A stretch of DNA of 64,000 bases from Molanna angustata (GCA_963576475.1 OY754986.1:8650616-8714615), one strand, 5' to 3'; shown: positions 21,090-34,000, counted from the first letter of the stretch. Notes: generated from the sequence alone by a model not told the origin. Translations and numbers: made by a program.

Positions 21090-21720
21090 ATACCAGTTGC
21101 ATGTAGCACATGGGATCCAAATGCCGATTAGCAATAGTATGTATAGTTGAAGAATAAGTACCAAAATATATTTTATATTTTTATAATACATGTAGGTATG
21201 TATATCAGGATAGGACAGTATGAAGGTCAGTCTGTTTTTCCTACCCAGAATATGAAAACAGCATGATGTATGTTTGTAGATTAAGTATCAAATTATTGAG
21301 TCTTCTTAGATATTGTGTATAGGCGACTGCCAAACAAATTGTATGAAGCAATGTCGTCACTAAATTCAATTTTTATAAAAGTTGTTAAAAAATTTAGAGA
21401 TGTACTACTTACTACAATGTTCATATTTTTTGTAGAAAATTAAATTTTACAATTAAGTAAAAATTCAAAAGTTGATTACCGCTGACTGAAACAAAAATTC
21501 AAAATTCTCAGTATAAAAGTTTTGTAGGCCTATAAATATTTATATATTCTTAAATTTTGGGCTCTGTAAATTGAGCGGATCAAAAGTTATAAGGGGGGGA
21601 CACACAGACACACGAAATGTTCTACTCCGAATTCTGGGTAAATCCTTATATGGATCATATATGTTGCGAAGTCTCTAAGTTGGTGTTTTTTGACTTCAAA
21701 GTTGGAAAAGCCGTGAAAAA
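21090..21720. repeat. Dispersed repeat family A, copy 1
   Basis: Co-linear with 26645-27570, sharing GTAGCACATG/GTAACACATG, CCTACCCAGAATATGAAA and TGTTCTACTCCGAATTCTG. It ends GACTTCAAAGTTGGAAAAGC. No ORF of note; probably a non-autonomous element. Confidence 0.75.
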
Positions 21721-21819
21721 TATAGACCCTAATAAACTCCTGATTATAGGCAATTTGTATACTACGTATAAATTCTTGAGATGTGCATTGATTAGGGAAC
21801 TGGTCTGTGGTGAGATTTA

Positions 21820-22060
21820 TTTTTATCTTTATTCATTCATACAATCACGGCATATTCCACAATGGGGAATACGACATATGTGCGGGTGTGCATTGCCTTA
21901 TCAAAAGAAGCAGGACATATTCGTGTAGGTATATCCCCACACATCAGTTTAGTTTGATCTAAATATTTCACCACATTCATTTGCGATGAACCTCATTGTT
22001 GAACTATGATGTGAGATGTTATTGTTGCCTGTTGTATTCTCGATTACCCAACTCTTACGG
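21820..22060. repeat. Dispersed repeat family B, copy 1
   Basis: Starts with a CATTCATACAATCACGGCATA-like segment (TCACGGCATATTCC) and includes GAACCTCATTGTTGAACTATG. Relatives: 24755-24830, 41755-42005 (inverted), 50395-51045 (interrupted) and 54925-55110. Confidence 0.7.
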
Positions 22061-22074
22061 GACACCCAAAAACG

Positions 22075-22205
22075 ATGACAGATCCTGTGGTCACGAGTTC
22101 GAATCCTGCCTCGACCGATTTCGTTCACCTATAGCACAAGCATTTATGCTTAATTTAGGGAATGTAGGAAGATGTATATGTAGTTGTTTAACAAGGAAAT
22201 ATTAA
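22075..22205 (+). mobile_element. tRNA-derived SINE 1, copy 1
   Basis: A tRNA-like B box (GAGTTCGAATCCTGCC) is followed by a family-specific body (TTCGTTCACCTATAGCACAA, AGGAAGATGTATATGTA). The same head and body are found inverted at 37430-37590 and 25370-25490. Confidence 0.7.
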
Positions 22206-22431
22206 TTTAAAAAAAAGTGTGAACACAATTCCAAGCCGGAGCCTCACACAATGTATATTTCTAATCGATTTTTGCATTATTACTTAAACAGTATAGGATA
22301 TACAAGATACATACATATTTATCGCTGTCATTTATTTTCTAAACAGAAGATAATATCAGATAAGTAGGTATTCGATGGGTTATTAACAATAATATAATAA
22401 AACTAGTCAATTATTTGACGTAGGTAGTAAA

Positions 22432-23032
22432 TCTTCTATATTATAAATTTGAATGTTTGTTTGTATCTATGTATGTGTTGAATGCGCTCCTAAACCGTTC
22501 ATCCGATTGCGATGAAACTTTGCTGAACTGTCGAGAGTATACCAGGGATGGTTTCTGGATCAAAAAATTTTTTCTTCTTCTTCTTCTTCATCGAGTATTA
22601 GGTAATTTTACCTATGAAGGTGGACTATCCTGGGAACCGTTCATCCGATTGCAATGAAACTTTGATGAATTGTCGAGTGTATGCCCGGGATGGTTTCTGG
22701 ATTAAATTTTTTTTCTTCTTCTTCTTCTTCTTCTTCATCGGGTATTAGGTCATTTTACCTATGAAGTTGGAGAATCCTGGAAAAAGAAGGTCCAACTGAA
22801 CTTTCATCTCTTCGCAGGTATTGTCTCGGGAATAAAACTTTTTCTCAACCTACTGAAGAGACGGGAGGTAATGAAGGGTAGGGAGGTACTGAAGGTACTG
22901 AAGGGACGGAAGTACTGAAGGGATGGGAGGTACTGAAGGGACGGGAGGTACTGAAGGGACGGGAGGACGGGTGGTTATAGAGGACCATATTTAATTATAC
23001 AGGCAATACGAAGTTTTCCGGGGGTTTACTAG
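22432..23032 (+). mobile_element. Non-autonomous Helitron
   Basis: Starts TC after an A (22431) and ends CTAG before a T (23033), the Helitron insertion signature. The 5' end (TCTTCTATATTATAAA, then AATGTTTGTTTGT) is typical of arthropod Helitrons. The interior has two 144-bp tandem units (22491-22780) with CCGTTCATCCGATTGC and a TTC microsatellite, then 18-bp repeats (22857-22973). No RepHel gene. Confidence 0.55.
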
Positions 23033-23469
23033 TTTATTTATAAAATAAACTTAGATAATTAGGTAGAGGTTTAATTACATTCGATGTGTTTAAGAAAGAA
23101 CATCGAGTCACAATAATGAAACGTGTAATGTGAGATACCTACCTATAGCGATACGATAACACTGTCATTTTATTAAATAATGAGAATACGTGACGGTTAA
23201 ATCCACAATTTACTCCTAAAGTGTTAAACAGAAATACACGACAACTAAGTTTTACAGAAAAACATTAACTTAACACGAGACTTACTCATTCAGTGGAGAA
23301 ATACGTTTATTATTTATATGAATGTTAGTTTTAAGATATATTATATATATTGAACTGTATTTTGTTATAAAAATAAATAAATAAAGTAAAATTAAGATAG
23401 CTGTCATATCAATTATTACCGGAATGTATTGGGCATTGGCAGGGCCGGATAAACGTGTTTTTGCTCCCA

Positions 23470-23592
<123 letters not shown>

Positions 23593-23599
23593 CAAAACA

Positions 23600-24170
23600 G
23601 GACATACTTTCTCTGCCTAATATTGTTTATATTTTTAGTTTATTGTTTGATATAATTTTGTTTAATTAAATATAAATCATGTTGTTATATAGAATACGTA
23701 CTGTTACGAAAACTGTATAAAATACGATGAAAATTAATATTTTATAAAGATCTATTAATGTGATTGTGAAATATTCCACTTCGGTACAGGCTATATACTT
23801 CACTAGGATATATCCTAGTGAAGTGGATATTGTATAATGTGAAAAAATGGTATTATAAATTGATTAATAAATAAATAAAAAATAGAATTTTAGGATTGAA
23901 TGTGCCCTTTTTAAGAAAACCGCCCTGTGTATTGATTTACCATGTTTGCATATTTATTATAGGGAAAATTTGTTAAATTACTTACCTAAGTAATTATGCA
24001 TGTATCAATAAAAAGAAGACTAAGTTATTAGCTATGTTAAAATATTGTTTAAAAAGTGTTCCGATTTTGAAATGTTGAATTGTCAAGTCACTGTTTGAGA
24101 AATCAACATCGAAAAAATCGTATTAAATGAAGTAAAATTTACTATGGAATCTTTGGTATTAACATCTGCC
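23600..24170. other. AT-rich DNA without recognisable gene
   Basis: Contains a small inverted pair (TTCACTAGGATATATCCTAG near 23800). No coding signal. Confidence 0.5.
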
Positions 24171-24179
24171 ATTATTTGT

Positions 24180-24540
24180 CCAATGTTGAACATGGAAGAC
24201 TCCACTTTTGACCTCCATGCTTCACTATCCATCGCCACACCGTGCTATTGACCTCCTGCCACTCGTTTTATTTTGTCAGAACTCTTTTGTGACCACAGAA
24301 TTCGTGCTTCGGTGATAAAGGCGATTGGTGACATTTGTCTCAACAGATAAATATTATACTTTGAATATGTCCTTGTAACAAGCACATTATACATCCTTGT
24401 GGCGGAACATCCCTATGATGTCCGCACATCCCTAACTTCACATCATTGCTACCAACGCAAGCTGAAGTTATTAAACAGTTATCCCCACTACGCTAATCAT
24501 TCGGATTATCTCCAGTTGCCGTGGCTTTATGTATCGCGAA
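24180..24540 (-). pseudogene. Possible LINE C-terminal remnant
   Basis: The minus strand reads short coding-like stretches (MDSEAWRSKVESSMFNIG) resembling the end of RTE-type proteins, but stops are frequent. Weak. Confidence 0.3.
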
Positions 24541-24671
24541 TTCTCCTCGACATTCTTATTCTGTATTAATTAAATATTACAATTATTAAACAACTACAAT
24601 GTAAAACCTTCATTGAAGTAAGTACTTGTCAGAGTGAGTACATACATCAGAATCTTTTATTATATAAATTA

Positions 24672-25199
24672 CTAGCGAACCCGGCAGACGTTGTCCTGTA
24701 TGAAGGTTGGCATGCCTGCATGTATGAACCTGGTTTAACAAACATATAAATACCACACGCTATCAAGGCATATCCCACAGCGACAGGTGTTCGGGTGTGA
24801 ATTACTTAAAGGAAGCACGACACATGCGTGTATACCTAGGCACTCTCTCTCTCTCTCTCTCTCTCTCATAATCCCATTTGAGTACCTATCTATTATCTTT
24901 CAAGCACAAAATATATATTTATAACCTCATTTTATTTTTTTAATTTCAATGGCATAACCAACATCCTATTATATTATGACATATTGAAAGCAATGTTGCC
25001 AGTATTCAAAATGCATATTCCGATAATATTTATAACGATTGATATTTTTACTATATTAATATATAAAATTCCTTTTTGTGAATCTAAACCATTCAGAGAC
25101 TCACATAAACACACATAGAAAGTTTCATCAAAATCGGTTCAGCCGTTTAGTAGGAGTTCAGTGACATACACACGTACAGAAGAATTATATTTATAAAGA
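24672..25199 (-). mobile_element. Non-autonomous Helitron
   Basis: On the minus strand it starts TCTTTATAAATATAATTC after an A and ends GGGTTCGCTAG before a T. The body has AAACGGCTGAACCGATTTTG near the 5' end, common in arthropod Helitrons, and a GC-rich 3' segment. It carries a (CT)n tract at 24843-24867. No ORF. Confidence 0.6.
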
Positions 25200-26640
25200 T
25201 AAGTTGTCCCAATATTTATTGTATGTAGTATATTATCTAATATAGAGAGATGAGTTTTGACAATACTTTTGAACATGCAAATAATCTTCTGATAAAAATT
25301 CTTTTAAATTAATTAATCACAATAATCATATAATAAAAAACCATTTCTCTATATCCTCATACATTCCCTAAACTAATCTGTTATGCTATAGGTGAACGAA
25401 ATCGGCCGTGGCAAGATTCGAGTTCGCGACCACTGGATTACTAACCCAACACACTAAATGCTTTGCCACCGCCCATATAACTAATATTGAAAATGGAAAA
25501 TAATCCTTATATCATTGAGGCGCTCGCTGGGACTATGGCAGAAAAAACTTCCTATTGACACGACATAAAAAGAGAAAAAAATGTAAGTGTTGTTATTCTA
25601 AGTGCGACTGTAGTTCGGTACATTATATTCACGCTTCAATACAATATACAAATGACATTGCATTCGTCGTCTCAACCGACGCATTGTAAAATATATGCAA
25701 AGATGGAGACGGATGTACCTCAGTTATAATAATTAACTATGGGCACAATATTATAATTTCAGGATTTTGAATTTAGTCTTGTCCAAACACTCCTCCAATC
25801 AATATGGCTTGCCACAAAGTGTTTATATCAGGTGAGACCATTTATATTTACAATTATATTTATTTATTTGTAACGAGCAACGTTTAATATTATACTGTAG
25901 TATTGTAAAACTTAAACACCCCAATTTTAAATCACATTTCTCAAATATGTTAAACTGTGGGTTTCTAAAAAATTACCTTAAGTAATTTCAACATATCTCT
26001 AGTGAGTCTAAAATCCACTAAAAATATTTCAATATCGTTTTTTACAGCACTTTTTTAAATTACTCCATAACTACAAGTCTTAGAGAAAAAATCTTCATGA
26101 AGGTAATTAAGTGAATGACCGATAAAGTTTTTTTAATTTAAAGTCAGGCTTCTTCTTTAATGCAAAAAATCAACACATTTTGGGTTTCCGATAGTTTAAA
26201 AATTCACGTATAAACCCTTTTTAACGCACGCGTTAGTTACCCTTACTAACACGTAACTTTATAGTGCATTAGGCGGTTTTAATATATCATTTTTTTCAGT
26301 CGCTACATTATTTTATATTACTCTTAATATATTTTATATTTTTTCGGTGTTTATTCTGTAGAATTCAATTTTATTTATTAAAAGAAATCGGTTATAAAAC
26401 CATTAAAAACACACACAATAAAAATTGTTTTTCGAATAAATAAATGAATTATTTATTTATTTCAAACACATAAAAAAATTGAGTATATAGAAGAAGATTA
26501 AAAAAATAATACAACATACATAATCACTATAGATAATTTATTTATTAATTTATGGTTACAAACAGTCACAAAAATAAGACAATTACACGCACACACAATG
26601 ACCAGAAAATGTAACACAAATATTACAAAACTAATACATA
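25200..26640. other. AT-rich DNA with one SINE fragment
   Basis: Apart from a SINE 1 copy at 25370-25490, no exon, RNA or terminal-repeat element was recognised. Contains AATAAA and A/T-run-rich sequence. Confidence 0.5.
25370..25490 (-). mobile_element. tRNA-derived SINE 1, copy 2
   Basis: Inverted B box and body; the minus strand reads GGTCGCGAACTCGAATCTTG followed by CACCTATAGCATAACAG. Diverged. Confidence 0.55.
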
Positions 26641-26644
26641 TTAA

Positions 26645-27665
26645 TTAAAACTAGTTGCATGTAACACATGAGATCCAACTGTCGATAGCGATAGTATGTA
26701 TAGTTGAAGAATATGTACCAAACTATAAACCCATAAATACAAATTATTGAATATTGTCAGATATTTTGTTTTCTATACAACATATGTAGGTATGTATGTC
26801 AAGATAGGATAGTATGGAGGAAGGTCCTTTTTCCTACCCAGAATATGAAAATAGCATGATGGTTTGTATGTATGTTTGAAGATGAAGTATCAAACTATTA
26901 AGTCTTCTTACATATTGTTTATAGTCGACTGCCATACAAATTTTTTTGAAGCGATGTCGTCACTAAATTCAATTTTTAAAAAAATTGTTAAAAAAAATTG
27001 AGATCTTCTACTACAATGCTAATATTTTTTATAGAAAATTAAATTATCTAGTTGGGGTGTTTCGGCTTTTTTCGATAATTGTAAAAGTTTTGGAAAAATA
27101 GGCAGTTAAACTCATAAATTTATGATAAAAAAAATACTTTTCTTAATAAAAAATGTTTGAGAAACCCTGGAATTTTTTTGAAAAAAGTAATTTGAGATTT
27201 TGTATTTGTCTATGTTTGTACCAATTTTCAGCCTTCTAACTTTTATGGTTTCTGAGATATATGGAAAAATAAAATAAAAATTCAAAAGTTGATAACCCCT
27301 GACTGAAACAAAAATTCAAAATTTTGAGTAAAAAAGTTTTGTAGGCCTATAACTGTGTATATATTCTGAAATTTTGGGCTCTGTAAATTGAGCGGATCAA
27401 AAGTTATAAGGGGGGGACGGACACACACACACACACAGACACACACACAGACACACGAAATGTTCTACTCCGAATTCTGAGTAAATCCGTCTATGGAACA
27501 TATATGCTGCGAAGCCTCAAGTTGGTGTTTTTTGACTTCAAAGTTGGAAAAGCCGTGAAAAAAGTAGACCTCTCCATACAATTCTCGCGTATTCTGGCTT
27601 GATACATTGTCGATATGTTAAGAGAACAAAGTTCTCCTGAACAAATCGACAGTTGGATTAATCCA
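26645..27665. repeat. Dispersed repeat family A, copy 2
   Basis: The longest copy. Includes the block shared with 21090-21720, a CA-rich run (27421-27455) at the same place where copy 3 has a long microsatellite, and an end segment (GATATGTTAAGAGAA, ATCGACAGTTGGATTA) shared with 37041-37143. Confidence 0.75.
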
Positions 27666-27714
27666 GGAACAAACAAATATCCTTTTGTTTTCCATTCATT
27701 GCTGGTACAATTTT

Positions 27715-27775
27715 CATTTAGATGGGTGGTGCCAGTGGTCGCGAGTTCGAATCCTGCCACGACCAATTTCGTTCT
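27715..27775 (+). mobile_element. tRNA-derived SINE 1 head fragment
   Basis: GTCGCGAGTTCGAATCCTGC followed by TTTCGTTC, as at 22090. Confidence 0.5.
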
Positions 27776-27899
27776 TGTTTCTTTTAAAAAAAATGTTTAT
27801 ATTCTGTCTTTTTTTGTAATCTTCTCTTCTGATATCTTTATTTTTTTATATAATTTTGTCATTTTTTTATTAAATTGCTAAAGTAAACTTATTGTGCAT

Positions 27900-28650
27900 G
27901 TATTGTAACATTAACTCTGGTCGGTTGGAAGAAATTGCCGTTTTGCAATAAGCTCCCAACAAATCATATACACAGAAAGTTATAAATAAATATGCAAGAG
28001 ACGAATTAAAGGTGATAAAATGAAGATTGGATGACGTGACTTTGGTCAAATTCTATATAATATTATAGAAGAAAATAATTTGTTTTCTGTTCAGGTCAGG
28101 ATAACGATTAGGTAAATATCACAAACAAAAACTTGTTTTCATGTTAATGTTAATGTTAATGTTAGTTACTTAGTGGTTATTGACTCATCATCGGTTGCCT
28201 TTCTGTCTATAGGTACACTAGCAACTTGTGATTTTACCTCAACGATAATTCATATTTTGATTTTTAACCGATTTGGAGGAAAAATGAAGGAATTTATCAA
28301 CTTGAGGTGATTTTTTATATGCATAACTCAGCGTCGTCCGATTTCGATGATCAATTATTTTTCCATTAGAAATGTGATATCTTCCGGTTGGTTACATTTC
28401 AATTTGGTCAATATCTGGTCACGGAATCCACGAGAAATCCGTCAAAATCTCCTACATGTTGCATAGATTAACGTAGGATAATTAGTCATGTTTTAAAATC
28501 GCATTTATAATATGAATATGAGTAGTGGTGGCTTTCGGAGATAGGTCTTTCAGCCTTCAAAGTGTTGATAATTGATGTTTTAAAACGTCAGTTATAGAAT
28601 AAAGCGTGATTTTTTTTTATATTTACTACGGAAGACTATCAGAAATCACT
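27900..28650. other. AT-rich DNA, repeat remnants
   Basis: Near 27922 GGTTGGAAGAAATTGCCG and GCAATAAGC match the LINE/SINE tail at 45135 and 56650. A TTAATG hexamer run lies at 28140-28162. No gene. Confidence 0.5.
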
Positions 28651-28659
28651 TTCTCAAGT

Positions 28660-28818
28660 CAAAATCATACTTTTTATAATATTAGCCAAAATCATACTTT
28701 TTATAATATTAGTCAAAATCATACTTTTTATAATATTAGTCAAAATCACACTTTTTATAATATTAACCAAAATCATACTTTTTATAATATTAACCAAAAT
28801 CATACTTTTTATAATATA
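28660..28818. repeat. Tandem array, 27 bp x 6
   Basis: Units of CAAAATCATACTTTTTATAA plus TATTAGT/C. The 27-bp period keeps one frame open as nine-residue repeats, but there is no promoter or coding context. Confidence 0.95.
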
Positions 28819-29364
28819 GGTCGAGTTTTTTTAATTCACAAATATTAACAACGAATCTCGTTTTCAAAGTCATTGCAATATTTCATTGTTATTCTCCGGG
28901 TGTTAATATAATTTAATATGGTTTTTCCACAATTTAATGATAGGTATATCTATGGGTATCTATTATAGTTTTATTGATCGGGGCTAGCCAACATCTATTA
29001 TGAGAAATATCCGGTATAACATTATGTAAAACGATTTTTTTTATAATTCCGTATACGTAAACATTGGAATTTTTTCGTATCAGAATTAGTCAATATATAG
29101 AGGGCGTTAGAAATAAGTTTCATAGTCATTCGATTTCGATAGATGGCAATGGTGTTCCCAGCTTATTATCTAACGATGTCAATTTACGATGCAATATTAC
29201 ATAGAATTTTTAAAATTAGGATCGATAAGGGAAGTCAACAAAAAGGAATAACCAATAAAAAGGTTAAAAACTGCCATAAAATATTATTATAATTCAAATA
29301 TCTTGAGTCACTCATCCATCAAAATGGAGGATGCGCAGCAGATGTAAACCACAGTATTGGTGTA

Positions 29365-29690
29365 GGACGGATGAGGTTTAGATCAATGTCGGGACGGATG
29401 AGGTTTATATCAATGTCGGGACGGATGAGGTTTAGATCAATGTCGGGACGGATGAGGTTTATATCAATGTCGGGACGGATGAGGTTTAGATCAATGTCGG
29501 GACGGATGAGGTTTAGATCGATGTCAGGACAGATGAGGTTTAGATCAATGTCGGGACGGATGAGGTTTAGATCGATGTCAAGACAGAATGATGAGGTTTA
29601 GATCAATGTCGGGACGGATGGGGTTAGATCAATGTCGAGATGGATGAGGTTTAGATCAATGTCGTGACGGATGAGGTTTAGATCAATGTC
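29365..29690. repeat. Tandem array, 27 bp x 12
   Basis: Units of GGACGGATGAGGTTTAGATC plus AATGTCG with scattered variants. The right end abuts an RTE LINE fragment. Confidence 0.95.
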
Positions 29691-29975
29691 AATGCGGACC
29701 AAAAATGCCAGCAAAGTTGAAAGGAAAAGTGTACCAGACAATCGTCAGACCGCCACTCCTCTATGGCTCCGAATGCTGGTCAATGTACAACTCCTACTCT
29801 AGGCAACTGGAAACTGCTGAAATGCGTATGCTAAGATGGGCAGCTGGAGTGTTCTGACCAGACAAAATAAAAAGTTCACGCATTTGGAGAAGCCTAGACG
29901 TTACTGATATACATAGAAATACAGAGATAAGACAGTTGAGATGGTACGGACATGTTGAACGCTTGTTCAGATCAC
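29690..29975 (+). pseudogene. RTE-type LINE reverse transcriptase C-terminal fragment, part 1
   Basis: Reads KGKVYQTIVRPPLLYGSECW and ETAEMRMLRWAAGV, then a TGA, then EIRQLRWYGHVERL, the conserved distal region of RTE-like RTs. It is interrupted at about 29975 by an LTR-type insertion and resumes at 30437. Confidence 0.75.
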
Positions 29976-30436
29976 GTCGGGGTCACCACTTGTTAGTACT
30001 GGGTTACCGATGACTCACAATTAAAACAATCAATGAAAAGATATTTATCGATTTGTAAAACACCCATAATCCAGGTTGGCTAACTTTTTAATTCAAGATA
30101 AATTATCATTAGAATCGCAACTTGAGACAAGGCTTAAAAATGAAAGATGAATTGGTACTTATTAATTATTTAAAACACTATTAAAAATAAAATAAATATA
30201 CCTAGATATCAAATAATAATCAACAGAGTATAACAGATAAATCAACTATATTGGTTGGAGGCCGTGTCCAGAACGAATCAAAGAGTATATAATACCTAAC
30301 GGATATTAGAACTAATGACGAATTGTTTTTCGCGCAGCTACACTTTTCTACACTTACACTACACTTTCAGTGCGCATGCGCGGGATATAAAAAATAAGTG
30401 GTTCTAAAAATATAGAGTATCAGTGGTTCTCTATAT
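29976..30436 (-). mobile_element. LTR remnant ending just past a primer-binding site (Bel/Pao-like?)
   Basis: Inserted in the RTE fragment. On the minus strand it ends CCCAGTACTAACA-AG-TGGTGACCCCGACGTGATC, that is an LTR end (ACA), a two-base gap and a primer-binding-site-like sequence. The body has LTR-like promoter sequence with a GC-box-like CGCATGCGCGGG. The internal part of the element is absent. The same junction recurs at 59461 and 61206. Confidence 0.55.
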
Positions 30437-30650
30437 AGTAAACCAAGCAATCTCCATGGATCTACCTCGACTTACATCCAGAGGAAGACAAAAGAATTCC
30501 TGGATCGTGCGAAGATGAAACCAACTGCAGAGACATGGCCTATATAGGTGACATAGTACAGGACAGAAGGACCTATAATTATTTAAGGACGAGGAGAGCT
30601 GACCCAACAGTCGGCACAGACAAAGAGTTGGGATATACCAAGGGAGAAGA
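30437..30650 (+). pseudogene. RTE-type LINE fragment, part 2
   Basis: Continues part 1: a Pro/Arg-rich RLTSRGRQKNSW segment, then RTRRADPTVGTDKELGYTKG in another frame near 30585-30640. This is the C-terminal tail of RTE-like proteins. It has stops and frameshifts. Confidence 0.65.
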
Positions 30651-30822
30651 TATTATAATATGTTTTGATATTTTTTGCAGTCGTATTTGCTGTGACAAAT
30701 ATTTCAAGGGTTACATTTATAATTTTTTTTTAAATTTTGATTGTTAAAATCAAAGGAAAAAATATAAGGTATGATACATCGCAAATATACTGTGATTGTA
30801 TTTTACAAACATAGATACATAC

Positions 30823-31037
30823 TGTACCGAAATTTATATTTATTTATTTTATTATGGTTCAAAGTCTTATTTATTTTTACAATTTATATTTCTACAATTT
30901 ATATTTTTACAAGGTTTGTCTAGTTTTTCCAACTCACTACTCAAATCTTTTGTTTTCATTTTTCTTGGGTTCTTATTTTCAAAATATTTCTATTTAAATT
31001 TTCAATTTAAATAGAAATAGTACTTAATTTCATAACA
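30823..31037 (-). repeat. 3' LTR of the Gypsy element
   Basis: 215 bp, identical to 36537-36751. Flanked by ATAC (30819-30822), the 4-bp target duplication. Confidence 0.97.
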
Positions 31038-31050
31038 CTGCCTCCCTCTT
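31038..31050 (-). promoter_or_regulatory. Polypurine tract of the Gypsy element
   Basis: The minus strand AAGAGGGAGGCAG abuts the 3' LTR and begins within the Pol stop codon. It is the expected plus-strand primer. Confidence 0.8.
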
Positions 31051-34000
31051 AGTTCAGTTCGTCCCGAACAGAATTCTCTAGATGAATAAATCGGCATTTT
31101 GAACCTTCTCTACAGTGAGATGCTTTGAAAAAGTAACATGGTACACTTTTTTTTATATTTTTACTGTATCTTGGATTATAGCAGCAAACTAGAACATTAA
31201 TTCCAGTATTATGAAAAATCTCTTCTATCATATTCCGAACCACTTTCCAATCCATACCATCACTGATCTTTGGAATGCCGAGCTTCATAAGATTCAACTG
31301 TAACATTTGATCCCGCATACTTCGGAGACAGTTCCACATCTGAGCATACTCTGCTCGTTCCTCAGACGTTTCCTTATTCGTCATGTAGAATAAATGCTGT
31401 TTTCCATGCTGTGAATGGACCGCTTCTCCAATCTTCAGATTCTTGGCTTTTAGCTCATATAACATCCCATACTTTCTCATGATAACTTTGGCTATACCAC
31501 TAGTCATCTTCATGTCTTGAGCCACACAGTAAGCTAAAACATTATCTTCTGGGATATCGAAGAGGTCTTGCTCAATTTCCACAGTCATACCATGGCGAGT
31601 GCGTCGATAAGGAGTCATCATGAATTCCTCGAAGGTCTTTTCTTCACTTTGGACATTGCAAACTTGAGCAACTGGATTTTTTTCCTCATCCTTGTTATCA
31701 CCTAAAAAGGGAGCCAGGCGATTGAAATGTACCACTCTTGGCTTCCCATTTGGTTTTCTTCGTATACGATAAACCACATCATTAATCCTTTTGATCACTT
31801 CATACGGTCCTTCCCAGGATTTCTGAAGCTTTGGTGAGTAGCCTCGTCGTCGTTGTGGATTAAATAACCAAACCAAGTCTCCAGCCTGATAACCACCTTC
31901 CACAGCTTTAATGTCGTATCGCTCCTTCATCTTGTCACTAGCTACTTGAATATTGGACCGTACACGGTCATGTATAGCATTCATTTTCCTCCGAAGATCT
32001 GACACATAATCTTCTCCAACTAGATCTTCTCCAGGCTTAGATCCATACTGCAGGTCGCAAGGTAACCGTAACTCACGGCCAAAAATCACACTTGCCGGTG
32101 TTTGCCCTGTTGTCTCATGAATTGCTGCTCGATAAGCTAATAAGAACAAGTGGATGTATTCGTCCCAATCCTTCTGGTGATCGGACACTGCTTTTGACAA
32201 AAATCTTCCAATTGTTCGATTCATTCGCTCCACCATTCCATCCGACTGTGGATGCAAAGCAGTTGTTCTCGTCTTTCGAATTCCTAATGCTTCACAAATT
32301 CCCTGGAATACGGCTGATTCAAAGTTTCTTCCCTGGTCCGAGTGTAACTCCAATGGTACTCCAAAACGACTTATCAGTTCCCTTACCAAGACTTCAGCAA
32401 CAGTGGTAGCTTCTTGATTCGGTAGTGCATAGGCTTCTGTCCATTTACTAAAATAGTCCATTGCTACCAGAATATATTTATTCCCTCTTTCCGTTGTGGG
32501 AAACGGCCCCGCTATGTCAATGGCTATCCTTTCAAATGGGCTACCAACATTATACTGCCTCATTGGCGCACGCCTTCGTTTCTGAGGTCCGTTTGAAGTG
32601 GCACAAGTTACACATCTTCTACACCAATCTTTTACATCTCCATTGTAATTGACCCAATAAAAACGTTGACGAATTTTTTCTGTGGTTTTTTTAACTCCCA
32701 AGTGTCCCCCAGACACATCATTGTGAAGCAGTTTAAGAACTTCAGGAATTCTCTTCCTTGGAATCAATAGTTGTTGTCTCTGCTGTGTTCCATCTTCATT
32801 CTCCAATACACGCTTTAACAACCCATTTTCCACGACAATGGATTGCCACTGAGCCCAGTATGACTTAATATTTGGAGATAGTGAAGCTATTTCTTCCCAT
32901 AAAGGTCTTTGATCATTTTCCTTCCACTGCATTACAAACTTGAGATCTGGGTCTTCCAATTGGTCTGCTCGTATTTCATCATCTTGCCAAAAATTGTCAA
33001 CGACCGTGGTTCTACAAGCTATAAAAAACTTTTCCTCAGCCTTATTACAGTGCTGGCAATCCTCTGGACATGGTCGCCTTGACAGTGCATCGGCATTTCT
33101 ATGATGAAGTCCGGCTCGATGTTCAGAATCATAGTCATATTCTTGCAATCTCTCTATCCATCTTGCCACTTGACCTTCAGGATTCTTGAATCGCAAAAGC
33201 CACACAAGTGCCGAGTGATCTGTCCTTAAAAGAAATTTCCGTCCATATAAATACTGGCGAAAGTGCTCAACTGACTTGATAACAGCAAGCAATTCTCTTC
33301 GTGTTACACAGTAATTGCGTTCTGGTTTCGACAATACTTTACTGAAGTAAGCAATCACGCGTTCTGCCCCATCTTGTACTTGGGAGAGCACACTTCCGAT
33401 ACCAACGTTACTTGCATCTGTATCCAGAATAAACATTCCTTCAGCTCGAGGATAACTCAAAACCGGAGAATTAATTAGAACCTGTTTTAATTCTTCAAAT
33501 GCATGTTGGCACTTGAAATCCCATATGAATTCACTGCTTTCCTCCGTGAGTTTTGTCAGTGGCTTTGCGATGTCAGCAAAGCCTGGAACAAATCGTCGAT
33601 AGTAGGTACTCAGACCCAAAAAGCTTCTTACTTCATGTTTGTCTTTAAGTACTGGCCAATCTCGAACAGCTTTAATCTTCTCAGGATCTACTGCTACTCC
33701 CTCCTCAGAGACAACATGACCTAGATAGTTGACTTGCTTTCGGAACAATATACATTTCTTGCAATTGAGTTTAAGGTTGGCCAACCTCAATCGTGAAAAT
33801 ACCTGTTCCAAATTTCCTAAATGTTCTTCAAAACGCTTCCCAAGTACGATGATGTCATCTAAGTATACCAAACAGGTCTCCCACGATAATCCTCTTAGCA
33901 CACTTTCCATTAGTCGTTCAAACGTAGCCGGTGCATTGCAAAGTCCAAATGGCATCACTTTGAATTGCCACAATCCACTTCCAACAGAAAACGCCGTTTT

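Noticed and set aside
29371..29601. 76-codon RMRFRSMSG repeat protein
   Set aside because: 27-bp satellite read in frame; no start context, exon signals or neighbours.
30496..30750. Possible small host gene at 30535
   Set aside because: Contains RTE tail sequence (RRADPTVGTDKE), so it belongs to the LINE fragment.
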